A stretch of 64,000 nt of DNA from Bacteroidota bacterium (GCA_020444275.1 JAHLLG010000001.1:1267773-1331772); one strand, 5' to 3'; shown: positions 15,923 to 25,200, numbered from the stretch's first letter. Numbers and translations: made by a program. Notes: a model not told the origin generated them from the letters alone.

Positions 15923-17539
15923 TTATTTAAGATTTAAGTTTTTTAGCTGTTCAGCAAGTTTCTTGTTTTTCATGGTTTGAACACACTGACGACGTGGTAT
16001 AATTACAGAAACTCCATCGTAAGCTAATTCATCTTTCATGATCTGGATCATTTCGTCCATATTTTTCTTGGTTGGTCTGAATACTTTGATATGATCAGGA
16101 TGAACACCAACTCCCTTACAAATATCTTCAATTTTACCAAGAGCTTTAGAATCTTGTCCGCCAGTCATTCCGGTAGTGAAATTATCAGAAATAATAACTG
16201 TAACAGGACTATTTTCAGTAACACAATCGATTAAACCTGTAATTCCTGAGTGTGTAAATGTTGAATCACCAATAACTGCCACTGAAGGAACTAAACCAGC
16301 ATCTGCTGCACCTTTAGCCATAGTGATTGATGCACCCATGTCAACACATGAGTTAATAGCATTGTATGGAGGTAAAGCACCTAAGGTATAACAACCAATA
16401 TCCGAGAAAACTCTACCATCACCATATTGTTTTAATGCCTCATTTAGTGCAGTATATGCATCAATATGACCACATCCAACACACATTGAAGGTGGACGAT
16501 TTTTAACTAATTCAGGAATTTCTCCATCAAGTACTGTTTCAATCTCTAGTGCTTTAGCTACCAGGTTAGGATTTAATTCTCCATCGCGAGGTAAGGTTCC
16601 GTCTAATCTTCCTGAGATTGGAGTTCCAGCTTCCTGGTATCCTTTAAGCATTTCTTCAATAATAGGATATCCTTCTTCAATAACCAAAATTCGATCACAC
16701 TCTTCAACCATTTTCATGATTTGTTTGCGAGGAATGGGATATTGACCAATTTTTAATACGGGATGATTTAATTCTTTATCCTGGAAATTTTCCATTAGGT
16801 AATTATATGCAATACCCGGAGCAATTATACCTAACGATTTATCAGAACCATCAATATACTTGTTAAATTTTGACTCTTCAGAGTCTTTCTCAATGGCATC
16901 CTGAATATTTAAAAGTGATTTATAATTTTTACGAGCAATAGAAGGTAACAATACAAACTGTCGTAAATCTGAAGGTAATGAACCGTCATTTTGATTTTTC
17001 TGTTCTAGTGTTTGAACTCCTGCACGAGAGTGTGCTAATCTAGTCGTAACACGCAATAGAACAGGTAATTTGTATTTTTCTGAGAGCTCGAATCCGTGAT
17101 AGGCCATTTCATATGCTTCTTGCTGATCAACAGGCTCAAGCATTGGAATCATGGCAAATTTTCCATAAAACCTTGAGTCTTGCTCGTTTTGTGACGAGTG
17201 CATCGAAGGATCATCAGCTGAAACTACAATTAATCCTCCATTAGTACCCGTAATTGAAGAATTAACAAAAGCATCAGCAGCTACATTCAGTCCTACGTGT
17301 TTCATACAAACCATAGCTCTTTTTCCAGCATATGACATTCCCAGAGCAGCTTCCATGGCTGTTTTCTCATTTGCCGACCAGTCGCTATGGATATTGTTTT
17401 CTTTAGCAAACTTAGAAGCCTGAACATATTCAGTAATTTCTGTCGAAGGTGTTCCCGGATATGCATAGATACCTGATATACCTCCATCAAGAGCTCCTTG
17501 TGCTATAGCTTCATCGCCTAATAATAATAGTTTTTGCAT
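15923..17539 (-). CDS. iorA: Indolepyruvate ferredoxin oxidoreductase, alpha subunit (without C-terminal ferredoxin domain)
   Basis: A 538-residue thiamine-diphosphate enzyme. The N-terminal PFOR-I domain opens LLLGDEAIAQGALDGGISGIYAYPGTPSTEI. Near residue 355 PSMCVGCGHIDAY starts the TPP-binding part, with GDSTFTHSGITGLIDCV as the TPP/Mg motif. The end is VIIPRRQCVQTMKNKKLAEQ.... Classical archaeal IorA is some 70-100 residues longer and carries a two-cluster ferredoxin domain with CxxCxxCxxxC motifs; none is here. Only 35 bp separate the stop from iorB, so the domain is absent rather than split off by a frameshift. Electrons must leave another way, or via a separate ferredoxin. Its promoter is at 17590-17622. 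Confidence 0.93.
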   Translation of the reverse strand: MQKLLLLGDEAIAQGALDGGISGIYAYPGTPSTEITEYVQASKFAKENNIHSDWSANEKTAMEAALGMSYAGKRAMVCMKHVGLNVAADAFVNSSITGTNGGLIVVSADDPSMHSSQNEQDSRFYGKFAMIPMLEPVDQQEAYEMAYHGFELSEKYKLPVLLRVTTRLAHSRAGVQTLEQKNQNDGSLPSDLRQFVLLPSIARKNYKSLLNIQDAIEKDSEESKFNKYIDGSDKSLGIIAPGIAYNYLMENFQDKELNHPVLKIGQYPIPRKQIMKMVEECDRILVIEEGYPIIEEMLKGYQEAGTPISGRLDGTLPRDGELNPNLVAKALEIETVLDGEIPELVKNRPPSMCVGCGHIDAYTALNEALKQYGDGRVFSDIGCYTLGALPPYNAINSCVDMGASITMAKGAADAGLVPSVAVIGDSTFTHSGITGLIDCVTENSPVTVIISDNFTTGMTGGQDSKALGKIEDICKGVGVHPDHIKVFRPTKKNMDEMIQIMKDELAYDGVSVIIPRRQCVQTMKNKKLAEQLKNLNLK

Positions 17540-17938
17540 TGTATAGTAGTTTTATTTTATATTTTATTATATCAACTTCTTATTGTAAGCAAATGTATTG
17601 TAAATTTTACAAATTATCCAAAAAAAGACTGTTTTATATAACACATTTTTAGTGAATTAGATAAAACAGTTACAGATTGTAACTAAAAAGGTAAAAATTG
17701 TTAAAATTTATATCTTTCAGATTATCAATAAATTATATTGAAATGATTTATTTTTGTTTTTGTAGCCACTAAAATTAACCTGATTAAATCTTTTTTATAT
17801 TTAAATTGTTAACTATTCTAAAACGAAAAGTGATACATTGTTATCATTTGCATATTTAATTAATGAATAGTGTATCCTACAAAAAAATGAATCTTTTATT
17901 CTTTATTAAAACGTAAGGGTTGAGTTCAAATTTGGGAA
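17540..17938. other. 399-bp intergenic region between iorA and yjbQ with several inverted repeats
   Basis: No coding frame is credible here. Apart from the iorAB promoter it has a perfect 10-bp inverted repeat ACTGTTTTAT (17628-17637) / ATAAAACAGT (17661-17670) with a 23-nt loop. Immediately after comes GTTACA-GAT-TGTAAC (17669-17683). The TGTAA half-site is shared with the operator in the promoter. The remaining ~250 bp is AT-rich and shows nothing I recognise. Confidence 0.5.
17590..17622 (-). promoter_or_regulatory. iorAB promoter with palindromic operator in the spacer
   Basis: On the minus strand TTTG (17622-17619), a 21-bp spacer and TACATTTG (17597-17590) match the Bacteroidota -33/-7 promoter. 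The spacer holds TTGTAAA-T-TTTACAA (17598-17612), a perfect 7-bp palindrome with one central base, which is a likely operator for a repressor or redox/nutrient regulator. Expected leader length to the iorA start is about 45 nt. Confidence 0.6.
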
Positions 17939-18349
17939 TTAATTATAAACTGTAATAACAAGTTTTCTATTTCCTCCGTGGTTTCTGAATTCACATAAAT
18001 AAATTCCCTGCCATGTTCCTAAATTTAATCTATGATTTGTAATTGGAATAGTTAATGATTGTCCAAATGTGGATGACTTAATGTGAGCTGCCATATCATC
18101 AGCACCTTCCATAGTATGAGTAAATAGTTTATCTCCATCAGGAATTAGTTTATTCATAAAACGTTCGAAATCGACTGTAACTGATGGATCAGCATTTTCA
18201 TTTATCGTTAAACCTGCCGACGTGTGCTTTAAAAAAATATGCATTATACCTTTTTCAGGAAGCTCTTCCAATTTATTTATGATATGCTTTGTAATAATGT
18301 GGTACCCTCTGGAAAATGCAGGTAATGTTAATTCATATTGAGTAATCAT
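17939..18349 (-). CDS. yjbQ: YjbQ family protein (UPF0047; secondary thiamine-phosphate synthase-like)
   Basis: A 136-residue single-domain protein. MHIFLKHTSAGLTINENADPSVTVDFERF carries the HTSA...NE..DP family signature. DKLFTHTMEGADDMAAHIKSS and LGTWQGIYLCEFRNHGGNRKLVITV supply the other conserved His and Trp residues that line a metal- or phosphate-binding pocket in solved family members. Some homologues can make thiamine phosphate when over-produced; the natural role is unsettled. It is transcribed alone, diverging from the TonB receptor gene at 18486. Confidence 0.9.
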   Translation of the reverse strand: MITQYELTLPAFSRGYHIITKHIINKLEELPEKGIMHIFLKHTSAGLTINENADPSVTVDFERFMNKLIPDGDKLFTHTMEGADDMAAHIKSSTFGQSLTIPITNHRLNLGTWQGIYLCEFRNHGGNRKLVITVYN

Positions 18350-18485
18350 AATATCTACTTTAGTTTAAATGAATAAAATTATCTAATTTTTATATCTAGC
18401 ACAAATGATTTAGTTTTGACTTTCTTTAAAAAGATAAAATATTTTCATGATTTTGCTGTTTATAGCATAGTAATGTTAACAACGG

Positions 18486-20930
18486 ATGAAGTTCACTTCT
18501 TTTCTATTTTTATTAATTTTAGCTGCAGTTCATGTTTTTTCGCAGGATATAACTTCTCTAAAAGGTAGAGTTATAGACACAAACGGAAATCCTGTTGAGC
18601 TTGCGCATATAAGAAATATGTCTAATAATACGGGTGTGGTTTCTGCAAATGACGGGACATATAAATTAAATATTCCTGCTAACAAAAATGTGCTGGTCCA
18701 GGTTTCATGTATTGGATATCAGGCTCAAAGCTTTACTATAAATTCATCTAAAGATACAGTTGAGAATTTTAACATCATTTTAAAGCTTGCAGTAAGTGAT
18801 ATTGGTGAAGTTTCTGTGGTTGGAGAATTATCTCCCGAGAGCAATTTAATTAAAATAGAAGCAAAACATATTGATTTAAACCCTGATATATCAGGTAACC
18901 TGGAATCGTTAATTAAAACTATGCCCGGGGTTTCTTCTAATTCAGAATTGAGTTCACAATATTCTGTTAGAGGAGGAAATTATGATGAGAATTTGGTTTA
19001 TGTAAATGATATCGAAATTTACAGACCATTATTAATACGATCGGGACAACAGGAGGGACTTAGTTTCTTAAATTCTGATATGGTTTCTTCCATTCATTTT
19101 TCTTCTGGTGGTTTTGAGTCTCGATTCGGCGATAAAATGTCGTCCGTTTTGGATATCAGATACAATAAACCGGTTGATTTTTCGGGAACTATTTCGTTTA
19201 GTTTATTAGGCGCAACGGCGCATCTTGAGGATATTTCAAAAAACGGAAAATTCACGTATAATGCTGGTTTTCGCTATAAAACATCGCAATATGTTCTAAA
19301 TTCCCTTGAAGACAAGGGAGATTATCAACCCAATTTTTATGATTTCCAAACTTACCTAACCTATAAGATAAGTCGAACAATCGATATTGATTTCTTAGGT
19401 TATTATGCGTTAAATAGTTATCAATTTATTCCTAAAAAACGTGAAACTTCATTTGGAACAATTGATCAGGCACTAAACCTGATGATATATTATGACGGTA
19501 ACGAAAAGGATAAATTTGAAACGTATTTGGGAGCAGTAACTACGAATTATAATCCAAATGAGAATGTTTCTTTAAAGCTTATTTTTTCGGCATTTCAAAC
19601 TTTAGAGCAGGAAACGTACGACATACAAGGCCAGTATTATTTGAATGAATTAGATAATACCATTGGTTCTGATACATATGGAGATAGTATAATGAACATC
19701 GGTGTAGGAACATTCCTGAATCATGCACGAAATTATTTAACAGCTACAGTTTATTCGTTAGCTTTTAAGGGTGGTTATTATGCCGATCATAATAAGTTGC
19801 GCTGGGGAGTTAATTACAATTACGAACAGATTGATGATGAAGTTGCTGAGTGGAAGATGCTTGATTCTGCTGGTTATTCGCTACCCTATAATGGAAGTAC
19901 TATTGAACTTTACGAAACAGCGCGTGCTTTTAATAATATTGGTTCAAACAGAATTTCAGGATATATTCAAAACACGTTTAATAAAACATTATCCAATAAT
20001 GCTGATTTCTTTTTTAATATAGGAGTACGGGCAAATTACTGGGATTTTAACAATGAGTTTATCATAACTCCACGCCTGTCAGTTTCATATAAACCCGACT
20101 GGAAGAGTAATATGCTTTTTCGCTTTGCTTCCGGACTGTATTATCAACCTCCTTTTTATAAGGAGATGAAAAATACAAAAGGTGAAATTAATGAGGATAT
20201 TAAATCACAAAAGTCAATTCACTTTGTGCTGGGTAACGACTATGTTTTTAATGCCTGGAATAGACCTTTCAAGTTAAGTACTGAGGTATATTATAAAATA
20301 TTAAGGGATTTAATTCCATATAAAATTGATAATGTTCACCTGGATTATTCAGCATTGAATATGGCCAATGGTTATGCTTACGGAATTGATTTTAAAATTA
20401 ATGGTGAATTTGTGCAAGGAATTGAATCTTGGGCAAGTTTATCTTTAATGCAAACAAAAGAGAGAATAGATCATACTTTTCAGGATGGTGCGGTTCTTTC
20501 AACTAATTATTATCCAAGACCTACCGATCAAATTGTTAATTTTAGTTTGTATTTTCAGGACTATTTACCGATGAATCCATCTTATAGATTGAATCTTAGT
20601 TTACATTATGGAAGTGGATTACCTTTTAGTTCTCCGGAAGAAGATAGCTATGATCAGGTTTATAGAATGAAAGCATATAAACGTGTTGATCTGGGATTGT
20701 CTAAAGTAATAATTAGTAAAGATAGAAAGTTTGAAAACTATAAATGGTTAAATGCATTCGACGATATGTGGATCAGTTTCGAGGTATTCAACTTACTGAA
20801 TATTAACAACACTATTTCGTATATGTGGATAAAAACGGTAAATAATCAGGCTGGTAATGCATCACAATATGCGGTACCCAATTATTTGACTTCCAGAAGG
20901 CTTAATCTTAAATTAACCGCGAAATTTTAA
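18486..20930 (+). CDS. TonB-dependent outer-membrane receptor with N-terminal carboxypeptidase-regulatory-like domain
   Basis: An 814-residue protein with a signal peptide (SFLFLLILAAVHVFS). A CarboxypepD_reg-like/CNA-B domain follows at about 22-105 (ITSLKGRVIDTNGNPVELAHI...YKLNIPANKNVLVQVSCIGYQ). The plug at about 115-225 has MPGVSSNSELSSQYSVRGGNYDENLVYVNDIEIYRP. The C-terminal 22-strand barrel ends with the aromatic LNLKLTAKF. The RGGNYDENLVYVNDIEIYRP form belongs to a widely conserved, SusD-less Bacteroidota receptor family. The substrate is unknown. It stands alone, with a MITE-like element rather than a clear terminator downstream. Confidence 0.9.
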   Translation: MKFTSFLFLLILAAVHVFSQDITSLKGRVIDTNGNPVELAHIRNMSNNTGVVSANDGTYKLNIPANKNVLVQVSCIGYQAQSFTINSSKDTVENFNIILKLAVSDIGEVSVVGELSPESNLIKIEAKHIDLNPDISGNLESLIKTMPGVSSNSELSSQYSVRGGNYDENLVYVNDIEIYRPLLIRSGQQEGLSFLNSDMVSSIHFSSGGFESRFGDKMSSVLDIRYNKPVDFSGTISFSLLGATAHLEDISKNGKFTYNAGFRYKTSQYVLNSLEDKGDYQPNFYDFQTYLTYKISRTIDIDFLGYYALNSYQFIPKKRETSFGTIDQALNLMIYYDGNEKDKFETYLGAVTTNYNPNENVSLKLIFSAFQTLEQETYDIQGQYYLNELDNTIGSDTYGDSIMNIGVGTFLNHARNYLTATVYSLAFKGGYYADHNKLRWGVNYNYEQIDDEVAEWKMLDSAGYSLPYNGSTIELYETARAFNNIGSNRISGYIQNTFNKTLSNNADFFFNIGVRANYWDFNNEFIITPRLSVSYKPDWKSNMLFRFASGLYYQPPFYKEMKNTKGEINEDIKSQKSIHFVLGNDYVFNAWNRPFKLSTEVYYKILRDLIPYKIDNVHLDYSALNMANGYAYGIDFKINGEFVQGIESWASLSLMQTKERIDHTFQDGAVLSTNYYPRPTDQIVNFSLYFQDYLPMNPSYRLNLSLHYGSGLPFSSPEEDSYDQVYRMKAYKRVDLGLSKVIISKDRKFENYKWLNAFDDMWISFEVFNLLNINNTISYMWIKTVNNQAGNASQYAVPNYLTSRRLNLKLTAKF

Positions 20931-21002
20931 CAAATCCATAAAATCATTGTAGATTTGTATGAATGAATTAGTGTTAAAATCCTATTTTCATTACATTAGT
21001 TA

Positions 21003-21164
21003 GAGGCTGTTTGAAAAGTTGAATAATTTACTTTTGTATGTGTTTTTTTACTTTGAGAAACTTCGTGTCTACTTTGTGATCCTTTGTGTAACAGTATTAA
21101 TAATTATACCACAAAGTTTCACTAATAAGGCGCAAAGTACCACAAAGGCTCTTCAGACAACCTC
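21003..21164. repeat. MITE-like element with ~16-bp terminal inverted repeats
   Basis: GAGGCTGTTTGAAAAG at 21003-21018 matches, as reverse complement, CTCTTCAGACAACCTC at 21149-21164 (13 of 16 positions). In between are several copies of CTTTGTG/CACAAAG words in both orientations (21072, 21082, 21111, 21141 region) that can fold back on each other. The 162-bp unit has no coding frame. The structure is that of a miniature inverted-repeat element or dispersed intergenic repeat; only one copy is in this window, so its repeat nature is not proven. Confidence 0.5.
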
Positions 21165-21223
21165 CTAAAACAAAAAAACTAAATGGAGATTTTAGTCCTT
21201 AACTTATAAATAAATTGCAAGTC

Positions 21224-22732
21224 ATGTTTACACAAAAAGATATCCAACAAATAAAAAATAATGGTTTAACCGTTGAGAAAGTTGAAAAACAAATTCAAAA
21301 CTTTAAAGATGGTTTCCCGTTTTTACAATTGGTAAAACCAGCTACTATCGGCGACGGAATAATAAAACTACAGAATTCAGAAGTTGATGCTTACAGTAAA
21401 TTGTTTGATGATATCAATCCCGAGAATTTAAAATTTGTTCCGGCTTCAGGAGCAGCTTCCAGAATGTTTAAATTCTTATTTGAGTTTTACGATTCGGCAA
21501 AGGATAAGTATAATAGCCTGGAAGAAATTGAAGATAAAGAAGTAGAAAAGTTTTTCAGTGAAATTGAAAAGTTTGCGTTTTATAAGGATTTAAGGGACAT
21601 TTTAAAATCAAAAGATCTTGAAATTACAGATTTAATAAATCAAGGAAGATATAAGGAAATTCTGAAATACTTCTTATTTGAAGAAGGACTAAACTATGGT
21701 CAAAAACCTAAAGGTGTTTTAATGTTTCATAAGTATGCTGATGAAATCAGAACGGCTTTTGAAGAGCATTTGGTTGAAGGAGCTCGTTATGCAAAATCAC
21801 CGGAAAATAAGGTTAAAATTCATTTTACTATATCGCCAGAACATGAACAGTTGTTTAAGGAGCTTGTTTCAAAAAGAGCACTAGAAGTTGAGAAGAAGTA
21901 TAATGTAAAATTTGAAATTACCTTTTCGCAACAAAAGCCTTCTACTGATATGGTAGCTGTAGATTTAAATAATGAACTATTCAGAAATGAGGATGATTCT
22001 TTATTGTTCAGACCCGGAGGGCATGGAGCATTAATTGAAAATTTAAACGATTTGGATTCTGAAATCATCTTTATTAAAAACATTGATAATGTAGTTCCTG
22101 ATAATTTAAAAGATATAACAGTAAGTTATAAGAAAGCTTTAGCAGGCTTATTAATAGCTGTTCAGGAGAAAATCTTCAATTATATTGAGAAAATTGAGTT
22201 TAATGATGTAACTGATGAACTAGTTAGTGAAATAGTACAATTTATATCAAGTGATCTTTGTTTTGAATTTAATACGGATCAAATCAGCAGAGAAACCATT
22301 TTGAATATTCTTAAACGACCAACTCGGGTATGTGGTATGGTTAAAAACGAAGGTGAGCCGGGAGGAGGGCCATTTTGGGTAAAAGATCAAAATGGTTCGG
22401 TACAGTTACAAATTGTGGAAACTTCGCAAATAAGTTCTGAACCTGACCAGCAGGAAATATTGCAAAAAGCAACACATTTTAATCCTGTTGATTTGGTTTG
22501 TGCCACGAAAGAAAGGACAGGAGAAAACTACGATTTATTAAACTTTATTGATCCAACAACAGGATTTATATCTAAAAAATCGAAAGATGGAAAAGATTTA
22601 AAAGCGCAAGAATTACCAGGATTGTGGAATGGTGCGATGGCGAATTGGAATACTATTTTTGTTGAGGTGCCTATCGAAACATTTAATCCGGTAAAAACAG
22701 TAAATGATCTGTTACGGCCACAACATCAGTAA
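21224..22732 (+). CDS. DUF4301 family protein (nucleotidyltransferase-like)
   Basis: A 502-residue cytoplasmic protein conserved in Bacteroidota. FVPASGAASRMFKFLFEF near residue 72 resembles the glycine-rich NTP-binding loop of sugar nucleotidyltransferases. LFRPGGHGALIENLNDLDSEIIFIKNIDNVVPDN near 262-295 resembles their GGxG and metal/substrate motifs (as in UDP-sugar pyrophosphorylases). KPKGVLMFHKY and RVCGMVKNEGEPGGGPFWV are further conserved blocks. Function has not been shown to my knowledge; a pyrophosphorylase-like role is an inference from motifs. I chose the ATG at 21224 over a TTG three codons upstream. A strong terminator follows at 22739. Confidence 0.85.
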   Translation: MFTQKDIQQIKNNGLTVEKVEKQIQNFKDGFPFLQLVKPATIGDGIIKLQNSEVDAYSKLFDDINPENLKFVPASGAASRMFKFLFEFYDSAKDKYNSLEEIEDKEVEKFFSEIEKFAFYKDLRDILKSKDLEITDLINQGRYKEILKYFLFEEGLNYGQKPKGVLMFHKYADEIRTAFEEHLVEGARYAKSPENKVKIHFTISPEHEQLFKELVSKRALEVEKKYNVKFEITFSQQKPSTDMVAVDLNNELFRNEDDSLLFRPGGHGALIENLNDLDSEIIFIKNIDNVVPDNLKDITVSYKKALAGLLIAVQEKIFNYIEKIEFNDVTDELVSEIVQFISSDLCFEFNTDQISRETILNILKRPTRVCGMVKNEGEPGGGPFWVKDQNGSVQLQIVETSQISSEPDQQEILQKATHFNPVDLVCATKERTGENYDLLNFIDPTTGFISKKSKDGKDLKAQELPGLWNGAMANWNTIFVEVPIETFNPVKTVNDLLRPQHQ

Positions 22733-22738
22733 TATTAT

Positions 22739-22768
22739 AGCCTGGTTATAGTAGACCAGGCTTTTTTA
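22739..22768. terminator. Intrinsic terminator of DUF4301 gene
   Basis: AGCCTGGT (22739-22746) pairs with ACCAGGCT (22755-22762), followed by a T-run (22762-22767). The next gene converges with its stop at 22770. Confidence 0.8.
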
Positions 22769-22769
22769 T

Positions 22770-24122
22770 TTATCTAATTTTTCCAGATTTCGATAATAGT
22801 GACCATCCTTCCAGCCAGTTCGATCCGGTTGGATCAAAAGCACCTTTGTAGGTTACTGCATCGTACCAGTCGTCCGGGTATGATGCCAGGTTAGTTTCAA
22901 CATCGCCCGTCGGAATAACATCGTAATCTGTTTCTGTTATGCTAATACCCGGATCAATAATCTCGTTTTGAGCCGTTAAAAAATAATCTTGTAACGCTTC
23001 TTGCTGCACAGTTAATGCATCGCCTGATACGTTAAATGCTGACAGAATATTGGAGCTAATATTGTTTTCTATCTGGTAAAAAATATTATTTTCAAATACA
23101 AGGTTTTCGTTCGCAAATTGGGTGTAACTGTCATTAACTCCATCGATGTACTCAATTTCAATTCCAGCAATTTGATTTGTAAAAATAGAGTTGTAATATT
23201 TTCCTCCTGCATCATCAGAAAATACCATTAGGTTTGACGACTGAAGCTGACCGTTTCCGATATATGTCGCATTGTAAATTTCAGGAATACAATATGGCTC
23301 GCCATAAACCGGATTGGTTCCTCCATCATGCTCGGCCAAATTATCGCCTAAAGCTGGAGCTTGTATGGCTAACCAAAATTGTCCTTTGCCCCGGTAGCCT
23401 TCGTCAAAGTCGAAAGCATCATCGCCACAAAAAGCAGCTGCAAGATATTTACAATTCACGGTTCCTCCGAAAAACTCAAAACCATCATCCAGGTTAGAAA
23501 TTACCTCAACATATTCTATGGTTGTTCCAGAACCTACTCCACCTAAAGTAAGCCCATTAATTTCATTATTTTCTCCAATATTGGTTCCACCATGCCTTAT
23601 TGATACATACTTTAATATTCCTGAGTTGTCGTTGTTTACTGATCCACCATAAATTCCTCTTGTTTCAGATAATGGAATGCCTTCAATTTTAGATTCGTTA
23701 AACTCACTATTTAACTGTGCATTTCCTAAAATAATTAAACCACCCCACAGTCCGCGGGATTCGATCGGAACAGAACCTTCCAGATCATCACCTTCAACGG
23801 TAAATATGATAGGATTTTCAGGAGTTCCTTCTGCAATAATTTTTGCTCCACGCGAAATAATTAAAGCACTGGCATTTTCACCCTGTCCGGTTTTTGCTCT
23901 AATAACTGTTCCTGGTTCAATCGTGAGTGTCTGCCCTGGATTAACAAATACAAATCCTTCTAACATATAGTCCTCATCAGCTGTCCAGGTTACATTTCCA
24001 ATGCCGGATCCGTCGTCAACAACTCTTTTGGTATTATCTACAACGATATCACTTTTACGGCATGATAATAGCGTTAAAGCTATTAAGAATGATGTAAGGA
24101 TTATGTGTGCTCTAATTTTCAT
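22770..24122 (-). CDS. Beta-helix lipoprotein (copy 1), paired with porin
   Basis: A 450-residue lipoprotein. The start at 24122 (MKIRAHIILTSFLIALTLLSC) gives a good lipobox (LLSC), and an upstream in-frame start would spoil it. The body has short repeating beta strands of a right-handed beta-helix: QTLTIEPGTVIRAKTGQG, ALIISRGAKIIAEGTPENPIIFT, RGLWGGLIILGNAQLN, GILKYVSIRHGGTNIGE, NEINGLTLGGVGSGTTIEYVEV, DDGFEFFGGTVN. It lacks a pectinase catalytic triad that I can see. It is often mislabelled as a transporter. It starts 10 bp after the porin gene, so both share the Pho-like box at 25201. A paralogue at 31728 is paired with a TonB receptor. Probable role: surface or periplasmic substrate binding. 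Confidence 0.82.
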   Translation of the reverse strand: MKIRAHIILTSFLIALTLLSCRKSDIVVDNTKRVVDDGSGIGNVTWTADEDYMLEGFVFVNPGQTLTIEPGTVIRAKTGQGENASALIISRGAKIIAEGTPENPIIFTVEGDDLEGSVPIESRGLWGGLIILGNAQLNSEFNESKIEGIPLSETRGIYGGSVNNDNSGILKYVSIRHGGTNIGENNEINGLTLGGVGSGTTIEYVEVISNLDDGFEFFGGTVNCKYLAAAFCGDDAFDFDEGYRGKGQFWLAIQAPALGDNLAEHDGGTNPVYGEPYCIPEIYNATYIGNGQLQSSNLMVFSDDAGGKYYNSIFTNQIAGIEIEYIDGVNDSYTQFANENLVFENNIFYQIENNISSNILSAFNVSGDALTVQQEALQDYFLTAQNEIIDPGISITETDYDVIPTGDVETNLASYPDDWYDAVTYKGAFDPTGSNWLEGWSLLSKSGKIR

Positions 24123-24132
24123 AATCAGGATA

Positions 24133-25143
24133 TTAAAATTTGTATTCAAGATTTAAATAAAAATAGGATTCGTTTTCAAGATTCTTTGCATATGGATACC
24201 AATCCTGGTAGTTGGCAGCAATTTTTACATTTTTGATTGGTTCAAACTGAATGCCACCAATTAAAGCACTGCCATCTTTGAAAATATTCCATTGATTCTT
24301 TTCGCCTTCAATAGTGTTTGACCATAACCTGTCATATCTGGCAAAAAGCTCCCATTTTTTTAAAATATCATACGAAACATAGCTGGAAAAACCATAAAGA
24401 TCATGATCTGAATCGTACTTATTATTAACCTGATAGTTATATTCAGCACCAACTTTTCCAATATTTTTTAATTTATAACCAATAAAACCTGTCCATGTTG
24501 TTTGTATTTCAGTTTGCTCAGTATAGTCTACATAAAAACGAGTGGTTAACCCTTTGATTGGTAAAAAAGTTATTCCAAATCCTGTTTTATACGCATTGTC
24601 GGTTTGCAACTGATTATAGCCTTCACCATTCATAACTGTTAAATCTGCAGAGATTTTATCGTGAATTTTATAGCTTATGGATGCTCCCAAATCGGCACTT
24701 GCTCCAAATTTATGTTCATCCATAAATGATTTATAGATATAGCGATGACCCCAAAATTTTTCCTGAATTTTAAACTGATACAAATCGATTAACCCAAAGC
24801 TAAGAGTAAGCTTATCTTTTGAATAGATTAACGCTGCATTTTTAAAATAGGCGTATCGTTTTAAAATGTCGTATGACGATTCCTGGTTAGGACTACCAAT
24901 ATCTAATTTTAAATTAATTGTAAAATTCTCAGAAAGTAAATGTTCATAACCAATATAAGCTCTTTCTACTGCAAATGCCGATTCATTTTCTTCGGCAAGT
25001 TGGTAATGGAAATTGCTAAAAATTTTACCATAAACTTTACCCGAAGGTGTAAAAGTAGTTTGTTCCTCCTGGGAATAGAGTTTTATAGAAAAAAATATCA
25101 GCAATGCTGAGAATAATAGAAAAATGCGCTGAATATTATTCAT
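24133..25143 (-). CDS. Outer-membrane porin, phosphate-selective OprO/OprP-like
   Basis: A 336-residue protein. MNNIQRIFLLFSALLIFFSIKLYSQ is a signal peptide (start at 25143; a longer frame to 25179 is less likely). The mature part is a beta-barrel: GKVYGKIFSNFHYQL, AFAVERAYIGYEHLLSENFTINLKLDIG and alternating strands to the terminal aromatic FYLNLEYKF. The ERAYIGYE..l pattern with a lysine-rich early strand resembles the OprO/OprP and short Bacteroidota porin families. Substrate choice cannot be proved from sequence, but a periodic TTAA(C) box lies directly upstream and the region holds other phosphate genes. It is first in an operon with the beta-helix lipoprotein. Confidence 0.78.
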   Translation of the reverse strand: MNNIQRIFLLFSALLIFFSIKLYSQEEQTTFTPSGKVYGKIFSNFHYQLAEENESAFAVERAYIGYEHLLSENFTINLKLDIGSPNQESSYDILKRYAYFKNAALIYSKDKLTLSFGLIDLYQFKIQEKFWGHRYIYKSFMDEHKFGASADLGASISYKIHDKISADLTVMNGEGYNQLQTDNAYKTGFGITFLPIKGLTTRFYVDYTEQTEIQTTWTGFIGYKLKNIGKVGAEYNYQVNNKYDSDHDLYGFSSYVSYDILKKWELFARYDRLWSNTIEGEKNQWNIFKDGSALIGGIQFEPIKNVKIAANYQDWYPYAKNLENESYFYLNLEYKF

Positions 25144-25200
25144 TCTTTTAAACAAATTAGAAATTAAAGATGTCCGCAATAATACGTAGAATTAAAATTG

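Noticed and set aside
17598-17612. Rex or FNR/Crp binding site at the iorAB promoter
   Set aside because: Rex sites are TTGTGAA-N4-TTCACAA-like and FNR/Crp sites have TTGAT/TGTGA halves with wider spacing; the palindrome here has one central base, so the regulator is left open.
17628-17683. Small RNA gene in the iorA-yjbQ gap
   Set aside because: Stems are present but there is no promoter-terminator pair that would delimit an RNA.
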